Shown here: piece by piece, positions 42,137 through 51,368 of the stretch
Layout: each line of letters begins with the position of its first letter
Numbering within the stretch: position 1 is the stretch's first letter
Assembly: GCA_001724425.1 (NCBI GenBank)
Contig: MEEK01000010.1
Span: 13,702 to 77,701 of the forward strand
Source of the DNA: Microbacterium sp. SCN 70-27
Lineage (GTDB): Bacteria > Actinomycetota > Actinomycetes > Actinomycetales > Microbacteriaceae
Length of the DNA: 64,000 nucleotides
Direction of reading: 5' to 3'
Made by a program: the position numbers and the translations under genes
Notes under the pieces: model-generated
The model's database searches: none
What the model saw: only the letters and a program-made list of their open reading frames with translations
What the model was told of the DNA's origin: nothing

Positions 42137-42658
42137 CTACTCGGCATCCGCTCGATCGAGGGCGAAGGCGATGTGCGGCATGTCGACTCCGCGGTAGTGC
42201 CTCTCGAATCGGCCGCGCTCGGTCATCCCGAGGCGCCGCGCGACATTCATCGACGCGACGTTGGTGTCGCGGATCTGCGCCCACACCCGGTCGAGCTTGA
42301 GTCGCTCGAACGCGCAGTGGACGCAGGCGGTCGCCGCCTCGGTCGCATACCCCTGATGCCAGTAGGCACGGTTGAAGAGGTAGCCGACCTCGATGACATC
42401 CTGCGAGAGGATGTGCTGCCGCGTGAGCCCGCACTGGCCGATCATCCTGGGCTTCTCGCGCAGTTCGACGGCCCACATGCCGAAGCCGTCGTCTCGGTAC
42501 CGTCCGAGCATGCGCTCCAGCCAGGCCTGCGTCATCGTCTCATCGAACGCACCCTCGTACGCCGTCATGGTCTGCTCGTCCTGCAGGATCGCGCGGAGAT
42601 CCGGCAGGTCGTCCACGGTCATCTCCCGCAGGCGGAGGCGCGCAGTTTCGAGGTGCAT
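42137..42658 (-). CDS. GNAT-family (RimJ/RimL-type) N-acetyltransferase
   Basis: This 173-residue protein starts 'MHLETARLRLREMTVDDLP', the usual RimJ/RimL-type opening, and has the acetyl-CoA-binding region 'HQGYATEAATACVHCAFERL'. Substrate unknown. An in-frame ATG 13 codons upstream (42697) is an alternative start. It converges on mutM. Confidence 0.88.
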   Translation of the reverse strand: MHLETARLRLREMTVDDLPDLRAILQDEQTMTAYEGAFDETMTQAWLERMLGRYRDDGFGMWAVELREKPRMIGQCGLTRQHILSQDVIEVGYLFNRAYWHQGYATEAATACVHCAFERLKLDRVWAQIRDTNVASMNVARRLGMTERGRFERHYRGVDMPHIAFALDRADAE

Positions 42659-42708
42659 GGGTTCAGTGTCCCAAACCTCGAGCGCCGCGACGGTCATCGT
42701 TGCACTTC

Positions 42709-43815
42709 TCACCGCCGATCGAGCACGGCCACGATCGGGCGGTGGTCGGTGCCGTCCGGATCGCCGTCGAGCACACGGACGCTCCGCGCCGTCCATCCCG
42801 AGCCGTGGAGTACGTGGTCGATCGGTGAGGACATCCACGATGGGACGTCCGCCGGCCAAGTGCCGGATGCCGCGCCGCCGGCCTCCTGCGCCGCGTCGTC
42901 GCACAATCCGATCAGGTGTCCGGCGGCGCCGAGACCCGCCAGGTGGTCGTCGGTCGCGTTGAAGTCGCCCGCGACGACGACGTGCGGCCCGGACGTGCTG
43001 CAGGCGCCGCCCACCCATTCGAGCCCCGCCTTCCAGGCGTCCATGGTGCTCGGCAACGGCGGCAGGGGATGAGCGGCCACGATGACGGGCGCGTCATCGT
43101 CACCGTCGACGCGCTTCCAGACGCCGCTCGGCAGGCCGGGCGTGCTCCCCGCTTCCCGATCCAGCGCGTACTCGCCGAGCCCGTCGGCGATGAGTACCGA
43201 GGTCGGGATCCAGTCGTAGTCGCCGTCAGCCCGGGCGGTGTGCGCAGTCATGGCAATGCCCCGCGCGGCGAGCAGGCGTACGACGTCGCCCGCCGCGTCT
43301 TCGTCGGTCTCGGGAAGGCTCACCACGTCGGCTCGGACCTCCGCCGCGACGCGGGCGATCTCGTCCGGTGACGTCGCGCCGCCTTGTGTGTTCCACGCGA
43401 GCACGACGAGGTCCCCGGCGGGGAGCGGTTCGCCGGTATCCCAGCCACGACTGAGGAGGACCGCACCGTTGCCCAGCGCACCGGCTGCGAGGACGACGAC
43501 GAGCCCGAGTGCGAGGAGGGGCTTCCGCCGATCGTTCCGCCGGGCGAGCAACACCGCGACGACTGCCACCGCCACCGTCAGCAGGCCCCACCCGATCGCG
43601 AGCGGCGCCCGGAACGCGATCAGCTGCGCGATACCGAACGCGCGCTGCGCGCCGAAGATCTGTGGCCAGGTCAGCAGCACCACCACCAGGGAGGAGACGA
43701 GGAGCGCGACGAGCACGGATGCCCGGCGCCACCATCGCCTCCGATCGGACGAGGTCTCGGTGTCTGGTCCGGCTGTCTCCGCCGGTGCCGTTCCCTGCCC
43801 TCCGGGCTCGCGCAC
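42709..43815 (-). CDS. Membrane-anchored endonuclease/exonuclease/phosphatase-fold protein
   Basis: This 368-residue protein has three N-terminal membrane helices (about residues 32-50, 68-90 and 98-118) and an extracytoplasmic EEP-fold domain with 'VLAWNTQGG', 'SLPETDEDA', 'VVVAGDFNATDDH' and 'GTDHRPIVAVL', the metal-binding and catalytic residues of the family. It may cleave phosphodiesters or lipids outside the cell. GGGAGG precedes the GTG start, with TAGGCT about 32 nt further up. Confidence 0.85.
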   Translation of the reverse strand: MREPGGQGTAPAETAGPDTETSSDRRRWWRRASVLVALLVSSLVVVLLTWPQIFGAQRAFGIAQLIAFRAPLAIGWGLLTVAVAVVAVLLARRNDRRKPLLALGLVVVLAAGALGNGAVLLSRGWDTGEPLPAGDLVVLAWNTQGGATSPDEIARVAAEVRADVVSLPETDEDAAGDVVRLLAARGIAMTAHTARADGDYDWIPTSVLIADGLGEYALDREAGSTPGLPSGVWKRVDGDDDAPVIVAAHPLPPLPSTMDAWKAGLEWVGGACSTSGPHVVVAGDFNATDDHLAGLGAAGHLIGLCDDAAQEAGGAASGTWPADVPSWMSSPIDHVLHGSGWTARSVRVLDGDPDGTDHRPIVAVLDRR

Positions 43816-43862
43816 ACTGCCTCCCGGACCATCGGATCGGAAGTTTCAGCCTAACGCGCGTG

Positions 43863-43945
43863 TCAGAGCGGAACCTTCTTCTGCCACACCTCCGCATAGA
43901 GCACGGGGCGGAACCCCATCGGGTCGGCGCTGCGGTTGGCGGAGG
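43863..43945 (-). pseudogene. 3' remnant of a GNAT acetyltransferase gene
   Basis: On the minus strand a frame ending at a TGA (43863-43865) reads 'ANRSADPMGFRPVLYAEVWQ' then 'KKVPL'. This resembles the end of the intact double-GNAT protein encoded 14 bp upstream ('INEAIGFTPKAYNGAWKKVL'). No complete gene can be built around it. It is probably the tail of a duplicated acetyltransferase that was otherwise deleted. Confidence 0.5.
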
Positions 43946-43958
43946 ACGATCTCGTCGG

Positions 43959-45041
43959 TCACGTCAGGACCTTTTTCCACGCGCCGTTGTAGGCCTTGGG
44001 CGTGAAGCCGATCGCCTCGTTGATGTCGAGCATCGGGCGGTTCTCCTCGGCGTTGTAGGTGATGACGCGCGGTGAGTCGGGGGCGATCTCCCGGCGCCAC
44101 GTGGTGAGGCCCGCGCATTTGACGAGCATGCCGAGACGGTGCCCGCGGTGCTCCCTGAGGACCAGCGTGTCCTCCTGGTGGCTCGCGGCGCGGGCGTCAC
44201 CGCCGATCACGAGCTCGTTGAATGCGACGAGCTCGCCACTGTCGATGTGCTGCGCCGCGGTGACGAGCATCGTGCGGCCGCCGTCGAGCACGCGCTTGTC
44301 GTGCAGGGCGACGCGCTCGGCATCCCATGTCTCCTCGTCGAACTCGAGTGCACCCATCGGCGTGTCCGTCGACATCCGCGACTTCATCCAGGCGAACCCC
44401 TCGGCGTACTCCGCGGGAGTGGGCAGCTGCCACTGCACGACGCGGTAGCCCGCAGAAGCCGCCTCGGCGTCGGCGAGCAGGCGTGCGACCGTCGCCTCGG
44501 ACGCCGGCAGGTCGAGGACGCTCTCGCGTTCGATCTGCTCGAGCGCGTAGCCGTGCCGCAGGTAGAACCGCGCCATGTGATCCTCGGGGATCGACCCGAA
44601 CCCGGTCGGTGGCTCGAGGCGCGGCCCGGGCTGGTCGGGATGCTGCGCCCACGACTGCAGCACGGTCCGACCGTACTCGCGGGCGGTCTCCTCGACGAGC
44701 GCATACCCGGCGGAGCCGATTCCGAGTCCCCAATGGGCCTCGAGCAGCTCCACGAGCCAGAACGCGGTCTTCGATCCCTCTTCGAGGGGAATGTCGACAC
44801 CGACGCGCCCGATGACGTGTCCGTCGCGGATGACCGTCCAGGCGTGGCGGATCTCCTCGTCGCTCGGCTGGTAGTGCGGCAGCAGTTCCTCAGGTGTGTA
44901 GGCGTCGTCGTCGTTGCCCGCGATCTCGCGGTAGATCGCGTTGCGCACACGGGTGAACTCACGGAAGTCGTCCGCAGCCGGTTCGTCCATGGATGCCGGG
45001 GCGGTGAGAGGCCGGAACTCGACCTCGGGCTGGGTGTTCAT
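43959..45041 (-). CDS. Double-GNAT acetyltransferase
   Basis: The 360-residue protein has two GNAT halves. The first (~15-180) includes 'GLGIGSAGYALVEETAREYG' and the second (~200-360) includes 'EHRGHRLGMLVKCAGLTTW' and 'NAEENRPMLDINEAIGF'. The tandem arrangement recalls mycothiol synthase and related actinobacterial acetyltransferases, but I cannot assign the substrate. AAAGGA lies before the ATG at 45041. A hairpin and a small ORF lie just upstream. Confidence 0.85.
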   Translation of the reverse strand: MNTQPEVEFRPLTAPASMDEPAADDFREFTRVRNAIYREIAGNDDDAYTPEELLPHYQPSDEEIRHAWTVIRDGHVIGRVGVDIPLEEGSKTAFWLVELLEAHWGLGIGSAGYALVEETAREYGRTVLQSWAQHPDQPGPRLEPPTGFGSIPEDHMARFYLRHGYALEQIERESVLDLPASEATVARLLADAEAASAGYRVVQWQLPTPAEYAEGFAWMKSRMSTDTPMGALEFDEETWDAERVALHDKRVLDGGRTMLVTAAQHIDSGELVAFNELVIGGDARAASHQEDTLVLREHRGHRLGMLVKCAGLTTWRREIAPDSPRVITYNAEENRPMLDINEAIGFTPKAYNGAWKKVLT

Positions 45042-45060
45042 GATGATCAGGTCCTTTCGC

Positions 45061-45085
45061 GTGGGGCGGGGTCAGCCCGCCCCAC
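45061..45085 (-). terminator. Hairpin between small ORF and double-GNAT gene
   Basis: GTGGGGCGGG (45061-45070) pairs with CCCGCCCCAC (45076-45085) in a perfect 10-bp stem with a 5-nt loop, placed after the 44-codon ORF and before the acetyltransferase start. It could be a terminator or attenuator. Confidence 0.6.
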
Positions 45086-45098
45086 GCCGCGTCGGGGG

Positions 45099-45233
45099 TC
45101 AGAGAAGGGGAAGGATCCGCAGGCGGTTCTGCCACTCCAGCTCGCGGGCTTCGCGGTCGCGCTCGGCGAGACGGATGCGGCGCTGCTGGGGATCGGGAGC
45201 ATGCGGATGACGGGTGGCCAGGAAGCCGGACAT
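45099..45233 (-). CDS. Small 44-residue protein
   Basis: The ORF reads 'MSGFLATRHPHAPDPQQRRI' and ends in 'ELEWQNRLRILPLL'. It is charged and helix-prone, without membrane or signal features. GAAAGA lies about 9 nt upstream. It shares direction with the double-GNAT gene and with a second tiny ORF upstream. I do not recognise it. A regulatory or accessory small protein is possible. Confidence 0.45.
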   Translation of the reverse strand: MSGFLATRHPHAPDPQQRRIRLAERDREARELEWQNRLRILPLL

Positions 45234-45414
45234 GGTGGTGTCTTTCGGAGAGGGGGGCGGGGGCGCCCCGTGGACGACGGTGCCGGGATACGGCGGATTC
45301 GCTCGCCCGAAGCTGTCGACAGCGCGCCGGGAAGGCGGGCGGTCGCACGTCAGGACTGCGAGGGGAGCGGCGGCGAGGATGCCCGAGGACGGGCAGAGCT
45401 CTCGGGTGCGCGGC

Positions 45415-45507
45415 TCAGCAGGCGGCTGCGAAGGCGCCGAAGCGGACGATCCCCGCACGGGCGCGCACCGGAGCGAATGCTCCAACGGTGTTCTGCTGCA
45501 TCATCAT
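45415..45507 (-). CDS. Tiny 30-residue ORF with perfect Shine-Dalgarno sequence
   Basis: On the minus strand AAGGAGGT lies 6 nt before ATG-ATG-ATG, followed by 'QQNTVGAFAPVRARAGIVRF' and 'GAFAAAC', with a single cysteine just before the stop. It is the strongest ribosome binding site I see in the window. It stands 174 bp upstream of the next small ORF and is divergent from smc. It may be a leader peptide or a small secreted or processed peptide; no function can be named. Confidence 0.45.
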   Translation of the reverse strand: MMMQQNTVGAFAPVRARAGIVRFGAFAAAC

Positions 45508-45639
45508 GTCGAGGACCTCCTTCCGTGTACTTCAGACGCGATCTGTGACACTAGCGGCGTTTCGCGGCGCGCGTCAAGTGGGTGTGCGCGAATCCGTCCG
45601 CTAGCGTGGGGGCGACACCCGGCCCGCGGAGGACGACGC

Positions 45640-48600
45640 ATGCACTTGAAGAGCCTGACGCTCAAGGGCTTCAAGTCGTTCGCGCAGCCGACCACTTTCG
45701 CCCTCGAGCCCGGCGTCACGTGCATCGTGGGACCGAACGGATCCGGCAAGTCCAACGTCGTCGACGCTCTCGCGTGGGTCATGGGGGAGCAGGGCGCGAA
45801 GACCCTCCGCGGCGGCAAGATGGAGGACGTCATCTTCGCCGGGACCTCGACCCGCGGGCCGCTCGGCCGCGCCGAAGTCCAGCTCACGATCGACAACAGC
45901 GACGGGGCGCTGCCGATCGAGTACTCCGAGGTGACGATCAGCCGGACGCTCTTCCGCAACGGCGCGAGCGAGTATGCGATCAACGGCGAAGGCTGCCGAC
46001 TCCTCGACGTGCAGGAGCTGCTGAGCGACTCCGGCCTCGGCCGAGAGATGCACGTCATCGTCGGTCAGGGCCGCCTCGACAGCGTGCTGCAGGCATCCCC
46101 CGAAGACCGCCGCGGCTTCATCGAAGAAGCTGCCGGCATCCTCAAGCACCGCCGACGCAAGGAGAAGACCCTCCGCAAGCTCGAAGCGATGGAGGCGAAC
46201 CTCACGCGCCTGAGCGACCTCGCCGGCGAACTGCGCCGACAGCTGAAACCGCTCGGCAAGCAGGCCGAGATCGCCCGTGAGGCGGCGACGATCGCCGCCG
46301 TCGTGCGCGATGCGAAGGCGAGGCTGTTCGCGGACGACCTCGTCAGTCTCCGCACCCAGCTCGCCGATCACGCCCGCAACGAGCAGGAACGTCACGCCGA
46401 GCGTCTGGTGCTGCAGGATCAGGCCGAACAGTTGAAGCTCCGCATCGACCTGCTGGAGGCACAGCAGCGCTCCGAGGCGGTGGACGGTGCCCGTGGCGTC
46501 GCGTTCGGGCTCGAACGGGTGCAGGAGCGGCTGCGGAGCCTCTACTCGCTCGCCGGTCAGCGCCTCGCTCTGCTGGAGGACGACGGCACCCTCCCGATCG
46601 ATGTCGCGACCGTGAGTCAGGCGACGATCGACGAGGCGCGCACCGAGATCGATGAGATCTCCGCCGGGCTCGGCGACGCGCAGGATGCCGCGGCGACGGC
46701 CGGTCGCGAGGTCATCCGGGCGCGTGCGGAGCTCGACGCCCTCGACTCCGACATCGCGGCGCAGAGTGCCCTCGTCTCCGAGCACGATATGCGGCTGACG
46801 AAACTGCGCGGAGCGGCGGATGCCGCGGGATCGCGCCTCGAGGCGGTGCGCGCCGCCGTCGAGCGCCAGCAGCGTGCCCTCGACGCCGCCCTCGCCCGCC
46901 GCACGGAGGCCGAGGAGACTCTCGCGGGTGTCGACCCCGAGCTCACCCCCGAAGGATCCTCGGCGGAGCACGCCGCCGCCTACGAGCGCGCGCAGCGCGA
47001 TGCGACGGCCGCGGAGGGCGAGGTCTCGACGCTGCGGGAGCGGCTGCACGGAGCCGAACGCGAAGTCGAATCGCTCACCGCCCAGACGGCGGCCCTCGGC
47101 CGGGCCCTCGACGTGCGCAACGCTGCGGCGAGCCTCATCGAGCGCGGCGGCCGTGGCATCCGTGGGCTCGTCGGCGACGCGGTCAAGGTGCGCGCCGGGT
47201 ACGAGGCGGCGATCGCCGCAGCGCTCGGGGCTCTCGCCGAAGGCGTGCTCGTCGAGGATGTCGCGTCTGCGCTCGACCTCGCCCGCACCGCGGCCGACGC
47301 CGACCTCGGACGCGTCGACATCGTGATCGCCGAGGGCGCGCGGATGACGCCGAACCTGTCCGGGATCCCGGGTGTCGTGCCGGCCGTGGAGGTGCTCACG
47401 GCGTCCGACGGCATCCTCGGCATCCTCGCGTTCACCGCCATCGTCGACGACCTCGACGCGGCTCACGCCGCGGGCCAGGCCCTTGCCGAGCGCGAGGTCG
47501 GGGGAGCCGTCACGATCGTCACGCGAACGGGCGAGGTCGTCACCGAGCACACCGTGCGCGCGGGGTCGGGCCGTTCGCGGCTCGAACTCGCCGCCGAACG
47601 CGATGCCGCCGCCGACCGGCTCGGCGAGATCCGCGTCGTCGCGGACTCCCTGCGCGAAGCCCTCGCCGACGCGCAGACGGCGTGGGATGCCGCACGGCGC
47701 CACACCAAGGAGTCGCTGCAGAGCCTGCGCGAGCATGACGCCGCACTGGCCGCGCACGCCGAACAGGTCAACCGCGCGACGGTGCGACACGAGGCCGCCG
47801 TCGCCGAGTGCGAGCGTCTCGAGGCCGGCCTGGCCCAGGCGCAGGGCTCGGTATCGGAAGCGGAGAAGGCCGCCCGCGTCGCCGGCGACGCGCTCCGCGC
47901 CGCACAGGAGACGCCTCGCCCGATCCTCGATGCCTCGGCGCGCGATGGTCTGCTCGAGTCGCTCGAGCAGACGCGGGATGCCGAAATGCGCGCCCGCCTC
48001 GATGTCGAGACACTCAAGGAGCGCGTCCGGGCCGGTGAGGCTCGGGTCGACCAGCTCATCCGCCAGCGCGAGCGCGAGCGGGCTGCGGCGGAGGAGGCGG
48101 CACGTCGCGCCGTCATCCGCCGGGCTCAGCGCGAGATCGCCGCCGAGGTCGCCGACACCTTGCCGCCGCTCCTCGACTCGGTCGACCGCTCCGTCTCCCA
48201 GGCCCGTGTCGAACTGCAGCTCGCGGAACAGGCGCGCACTGCCGTGACCGCCGAACTCGGCGATCTCCGAAGCCAGGATGCCGCGGTACGCGAGCGCCTC
48301 AGCGGCCTCACCGAGAGCGTGCACGGCCTCGAACTGCAGATGCACGAGAAGCGCCTGCACGTCACGAGCCTGCTCGAGCGTGTCTCCTCCGAGCTCGCTC
48401 TCGACGAGAATATTCTCGTTGCGGAATATGGCCCGGATCAGCCGGTGCCCGCGGCGTCCGAAGACGAGGAGCCGCGCCCGTTCGACCGCGCGACGGAGCG
48501 GCGGAGGCTGCAGGACGCCGAGCGTAAGCTGTCGCAGCTCGGGCGCGTCAACCCGCTCGCGCTCGAGGAGTTCGCCGCGCTCGAGCAGCGCCACGCCTTC

Positions 48601-49146
48601 CTCACCGAGCAGCTGGCGGACCTCGTCCAGACGCGGAGCGACCTCGAGACGATCATCGGCGAACTCGACGAGCGGATGCAGACGATCTTCCTGGCCGCGT
48701 TCGAAGACACGAAGACCGCCTTCGGTGAAGTGTTCCCGATCCTCTTCCCGGGCGGATCGGGGAGCATCACCCTCACCGACCCGGACAACCCGCTCACGAC
48801 CGGCATCGAGGTCGCGGTGCGCCCCGTCGGCAAGAAGATCGAACGGCTCTCGCTCCTCTCCGGCGGCGAACGCTCCCTCGCGGCGGTCGCGCTGCTGACG
48901 GCGATCTTCAAGGCGCGTCCGAGCCCGTTCTACATCCTCGACGAGGTGGAGGCGGCTCTCGACGATGCCAACCTCGGGCGCCTGCTGGGCGTGTTCGAGC
49001 AGCTCCGGGCATCCAGCCAGCTCATCGTCATCACCCACCAGAAGCGCACGATGGAGATCGCCGACGCGCTGTACGGGGTCTCGATGCGTCAGGACGGCGT
49101 GTCGGCCGTCGTCGGGCAGCGGGTGCGCGAGCGCGAAGCGGTCTGA
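45640..49146 (+). CDS. smc: Chromosome segregation protein SMC
   Basis: This 1168-residue ATPase compacts and segregates the chromosome with ScpAB. The N-terminal head has 'GPNGSGKSN' (residues 31-39), coiled coils flank a hinge at about 505-650 ('GIRGLVGDAVKVRAGYEAAI'), and the C-terminal head has the 'LLSGGERSLAAVALL' signature and 'YILDEVEAALDDANL' Walker B. ATG at 45640 follows GGAGGACG; a much longer upstream frame is spurious. Its neighbour ftsY is a common partner in gene order. Confidence 0.96.
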   Translation: MHLKSLTLKGFKSFAQPTTFALEPGVTCIVGPNGSGKSNVVDALAWVMGEQGAKTLRGGKMEDVIFAGTSTRGPLGRAEVQLTIDNSDGALPIEYSEVTISRTLFRNGASEYAINGEGCRLLDVQELLSDSGLGREMHVIVGQGRLDSVLQASPEDRRGFIEEAAGILKHRRRKEKTLRKLEAMEANLTRLSDLAGELRRQLKPLGKQAEIAREAATIAAVVRDAKARLFADDLVSLRTQLADHARNEQERHAERLVLQDQAEQLKLRIDLLEAQQRSEAVDGARGVAFGLERVQERLRSLYSLAGQRLALLEDDGTLPIDVATVSQATIDEARTEIDEISAGLGDAQDAAATAGREVIRARAELDALDSDIAAQSALVSEHDMRLTKLRGAADAAGSRLEAVRAAVERQQRALDAALARRTEAEETLAGVDPELTPEGSSAEHAAAYERAQRDATAAEGEVSTLRERLHGAEREVESLTAQTAALGRALDVRNAAASLIERGGRGIRGLVGDAVKVRAGYEAAIAAALGALAEGVLVEDVASALDLARTAADADLGRVDIVIAEGARMTPNLSGIPGVVPAVEVLTASDGILGILAFTAIVDDLDAAHAAGQALAEREVGGAVTIVTRTGEVVTEHTVRAGSGRSRLELAAERDAAADRLGEIRVVADSLREALADAQTAWDAARRHTKESLQSLREHDAALAAHAEQVNRATVRHEAAVAECERLEAGLAQAQGSVSEAEKAARVAGDALRAAQETPRPILDASARDGLLESLEQTRDAEMRARLDVETLKERVRAGEARVDQLIRQRERERAAAEEAARRAVIRRAQREIAAEVADTLPPLLDSVDRSVSQARVELQLAEQARTAVTAELGDLRSQDAAVRERLSGLTESVHGLELQMHEKRLHVTSLLERVSSELALDENILVAEYGPDQPVPAASEDEEPRPFDRATERRRLQDAERKLSQLGRVNPLALEEFAALEQRHAFLTEQLADLVQTRSDLETIIGELDERMQTIFLAAFEDTKTAFGEVFPILFPGGSGSITLTDPDNPLTTGIEVAVRPVGKKIERLSLLSGGERSLAAVALLTAIFKARPSPFYILDEVEAALDDANLGRLLGVFEQLRASSQLIVITHQKRTMEIADALYGVSMRQDGVSAVVGQRVREREAV

Positions 49147-49204
49147 GCCGACGCTCCGGCATCCGAGTCGTCGAACCCATGCCGGTGGCGGCTACGGTGG
49201 ACGG

Positions 49205-49876
49205 ATGAAGCGATCACTGGTCCGGCTGGCGTCCGTATGCGCGCTTGCGCTCGGCGCGACGACGCTCACCGGATGCCTCGCCGCGTCCATCCCGGACACC
49301 GTCCCGTCCCCACCGCCATCGCGGAGCATGCCCGCACCTGAGCCCTCGAGCGGCGATGACGGGACGTCCTCGGGCCCTGCGGAGTCCCTCACGTTCGACG
49401 CCGGTGCCACGCTGCCGTCGTCCACCCACGTCGAGTGGGGCGACAGCATGGGGTTCTCGGACGACTACAGCGTCGCGAGCCCCGATGACGGTGCCGGCAA
49501 CTGGTCCTACACGCATGTCGCCACCGGCTGCACCGCGAGCTTCTGGCAGGGCACGCTCGCCTCCTACGACCTCAGCCAGGGCGACTCACTCGTGTCGGAC
49601 CAGATCCTCGGGCAGGACTTCGGCGAGACGGCGAGCGAGATCACTCCCTACGCGAGCGACATCGACGTCCCGCAGCTCGGTTCGGGGACCGTCGAGATGC
49701 GCGCCGTGTCGGGGAGCAATGACAACGCGTCGTACGTCGTGATCGCGCGCGGATTCGCCGCGGTCTCTTCGGGCCTCTACTTCAGCCTGGACTGCCCGAC
49801 CGGCCAGGATGCGCAGTCGGTGTTCGACGAGGTCCGCGACGACCTCTCGATCAGCCTCACTCCGACCGCGGGGTGA
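49205..49876 (+). CDS. Hypothetical lipoprotein
   Basis: This 223-residue protein has a signal peptide and lipobox 'LTGC' (Cys24), followed by a Pro/Ser-rich linker (~30-60) and a globular domain of about 150 residues with two likely disulphide cysteines. It should be anchored on the outer face of the membrane. I do not recognise the family. TACGGT lies 6 nt before the ATG. It sits between smc and ftsY. Confidence 0.75.
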   Translation: MKRSLVRLASVCALALGATTLTGCLAASIPDTVPSPPPSRSMPAPEPSSGDDGTSSGPAESLTFDAGATLPSSTHVEWGDSMGFSDDYSVASPDDGAGNWSYTHVATGCTASFWQGTLASYDLSQGDSLVSDQILGQDFGETASEITPYASDIDVPQLGSGTVEMRAVSGSNDNASYVVIARGFAAVSSGLYFSLDCPTGQDAQSVFDEVRDDLSISLTPTAG

Positions 49877-49925
49877 TGGAGCCGGCGGAGCCGCGCCCGA
49901 TACGGCGGCAACTAGGCTGAACGGC

Positions 49926-50798
49926 ATGGCGGAGAACTCCTGGTCGCTCGGTCGCGCGTTGCGCGGCATGTTCGTCAAACCCACGATCGATGAGACGACG
50001 TGGGACGACCTCGAAACCGCGCTGCTCACGGCCGACTTCGGACCGGACATCACGGAGCGCATCGTCGACGAGCTCCACGACAAAGTCGACCGCTACCGCA
50101 CGACCGACCCCCGAGACCTGCAGCGCATGCTGAAGGAAACGCTCGAGGAGCACTTCGCGAAGTTCGACACGACGCTGCGTCTCACCGAGCGCCCCGCCGT
50201 CGTGCTCGTCGTCGGAGTGAACGGCGTCGGCAAGACCACGACGATCGGGAAGTTCGCGAACTACCTCAAACGCTTCGGGCGCTCCGTCGTCGTGGGCGCC
50301 GCCGACACGTTCCGGGCGGCAGCCGTCGACCAGCTCGCGACGTGGGCCGAACGCGGGGGAGCGACGATCGTGCGCCCCCAGCAGGCGGGGCAGGACCCGG
50401 CATCCGTCGCCTTCCAGACGATCGACTACGCGAAGCAGACGGGCACGGAGATCGTCCTCGTCGACACCGCGGGGCGCCTGCACACAAAGGGCGGGCTCAT
50501 GGACGAGCTGACGAAGATCCGCCGCGTCATCGAGAAGCAGGCGCCGATCAGCGAGGTGCTCCTCGTGCTGGATGCCACGACGGGCCAGAACGGCGTCATG
50601 CAGGCCGAGGCGTTCCTCGAGCACGCCGGGGTGACAGGCCTCGTCATCACGAAGCTCGACGGGTCGGCCAAGGGCGGATTCGTCCTCGCGGTGCAGGAGC
50701 GCACCGGCATCCCGGTGAAGCTCCTCGGTCAGGGCGAGGGGATCGGCGACCTCACCGGCTTCACGCCGCACGTGTTCGTGGAGCAGCTCGTCGGCTGA
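49926..50798 (+). CDS. ftsY: Signal recognition particle receptor FtsY
   Basis: This 290-residue SRP GTPase docks ribosome-SRP complexes at the membrane. It has the NG domain only: N helices (1-85), P-loop 'GVNGVGKTT' (97-105), 'DTFRAAAVDQL', 'DTAGRLHTKGGLMDEL' and 'ITKLDGSAKGG'. The long acidic A domain of E. coli is missing, as in other actinobacteria. TAGGCT lies 7 nt before the ATG at 49926. Its partner ffh is encoded 4.6 kb away. Confidence 0.96.
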   Translation: MAENSWSLGRALRGMFVKPTIDETTWDDLETALLTADFGPDITERIVDELHDKVDRYRTTDPRDLQRMLKETLEEHFAKFDTTLRLTERPAVVLVVGVNGVGKTTTIGKFANYLKRFGRSVVVGAADTFRAAAVDQLATWAERGGATIVRPQQAGQDPASVAFQTIDYAKQTGTEIVLVDTAGRLHTKGGLMDELTKIRRVIEKQAPISEVLLVLDATTGQNGVMQAEAFLEHAGVTGLVITKLDGSAKGGFVLAVQERTGIPVKLLGQGEGIGDLTGFTPHVFVEQLVG

Positions 50799-50847
50799 TC
50801 GGGTGTCGCCGGTGGACGCGGACGGCAGACGGTGGTTGCATGGGTCT

Positions 50848-51348
50848 ATGGCGATCGAGCACGACTACTTCGGACTGCTGGAGTCCGGCCCCGACGGGTC
50901 GATCTTCTGGTCGGAGACGGTGGACTTCGGCGACCAGCGCGTGACCGTGGATCTCACGGCACCCGATCAGGACGACGTCTCGCAGGCCGCCCTCGACGTG
51001 GCCGCCTCGATGATCTCCGCCCTCGAGAACATCGACCTTTCGGCACGCAACGCCATGGTGGGGGAGCTCGACGACCGCACGAGCGAAGTCACCGAATACC
51101 TGCTGCAGCAGCAGGAGGAGTTCGGTGAGGACCTGCAGGACGTGCTCGTCGACATCTCCGGCGACGTCCACATCGACATCATCCGCTCGCTGCAGCTTGT
51201 GAGCGTGACGATCCTCGCCGACGAACTGGGCGGATCCGACCCGTTCGCGGTGCTCGAGTATGCGCTCGACGCGGATGCCACCGACGACGTGCTCCTCGTG
51301 AACCTCGCGAGCGACGGCACGGTCCAGTCGGTCACGAGCGCCGACTGA
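50848..51348 (+). CDS. Conserved protein, possibly DUF2004-like
   Basis: The 166-residue acidic protein starts 'MAIEHDYFGLLESGPDGSIF' and contains 'GDQRVTVDLTAPDQDDV' and 'HIDIIRSLQLVSVTILADEL'. The pattern is reminiscent of DUF2004 proteins, but I am not certain. No membrane or signal segments. An upstream GTG (50803) would add 15 poor-quality residues. No clear partner. Confidence 0.6.
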   Translation: MAIEHDYFGLLESGPDGSIFWSETVDFGDQRVTVDLTAPDQDDVSQAALDVAASMISALENIDLSARNAMVGELDDRTSEVTEYLLQQQEEFGEDLQDVLVDISGDVHIDIIRSLQLVSVTILADELGGSDPFAVLEYALDADATDDVLLVNLASDGTVQSVTSAD

Positions 51349-51368
51349 CGCCCGTCCGCGCCGGGCGC

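Noticed and set aside
45601..49038. An open antisense frame along nearly all of smc
   Set aside because: It mirrors the codon structure of smc in a GC-rich genome and has no recognisable motif.
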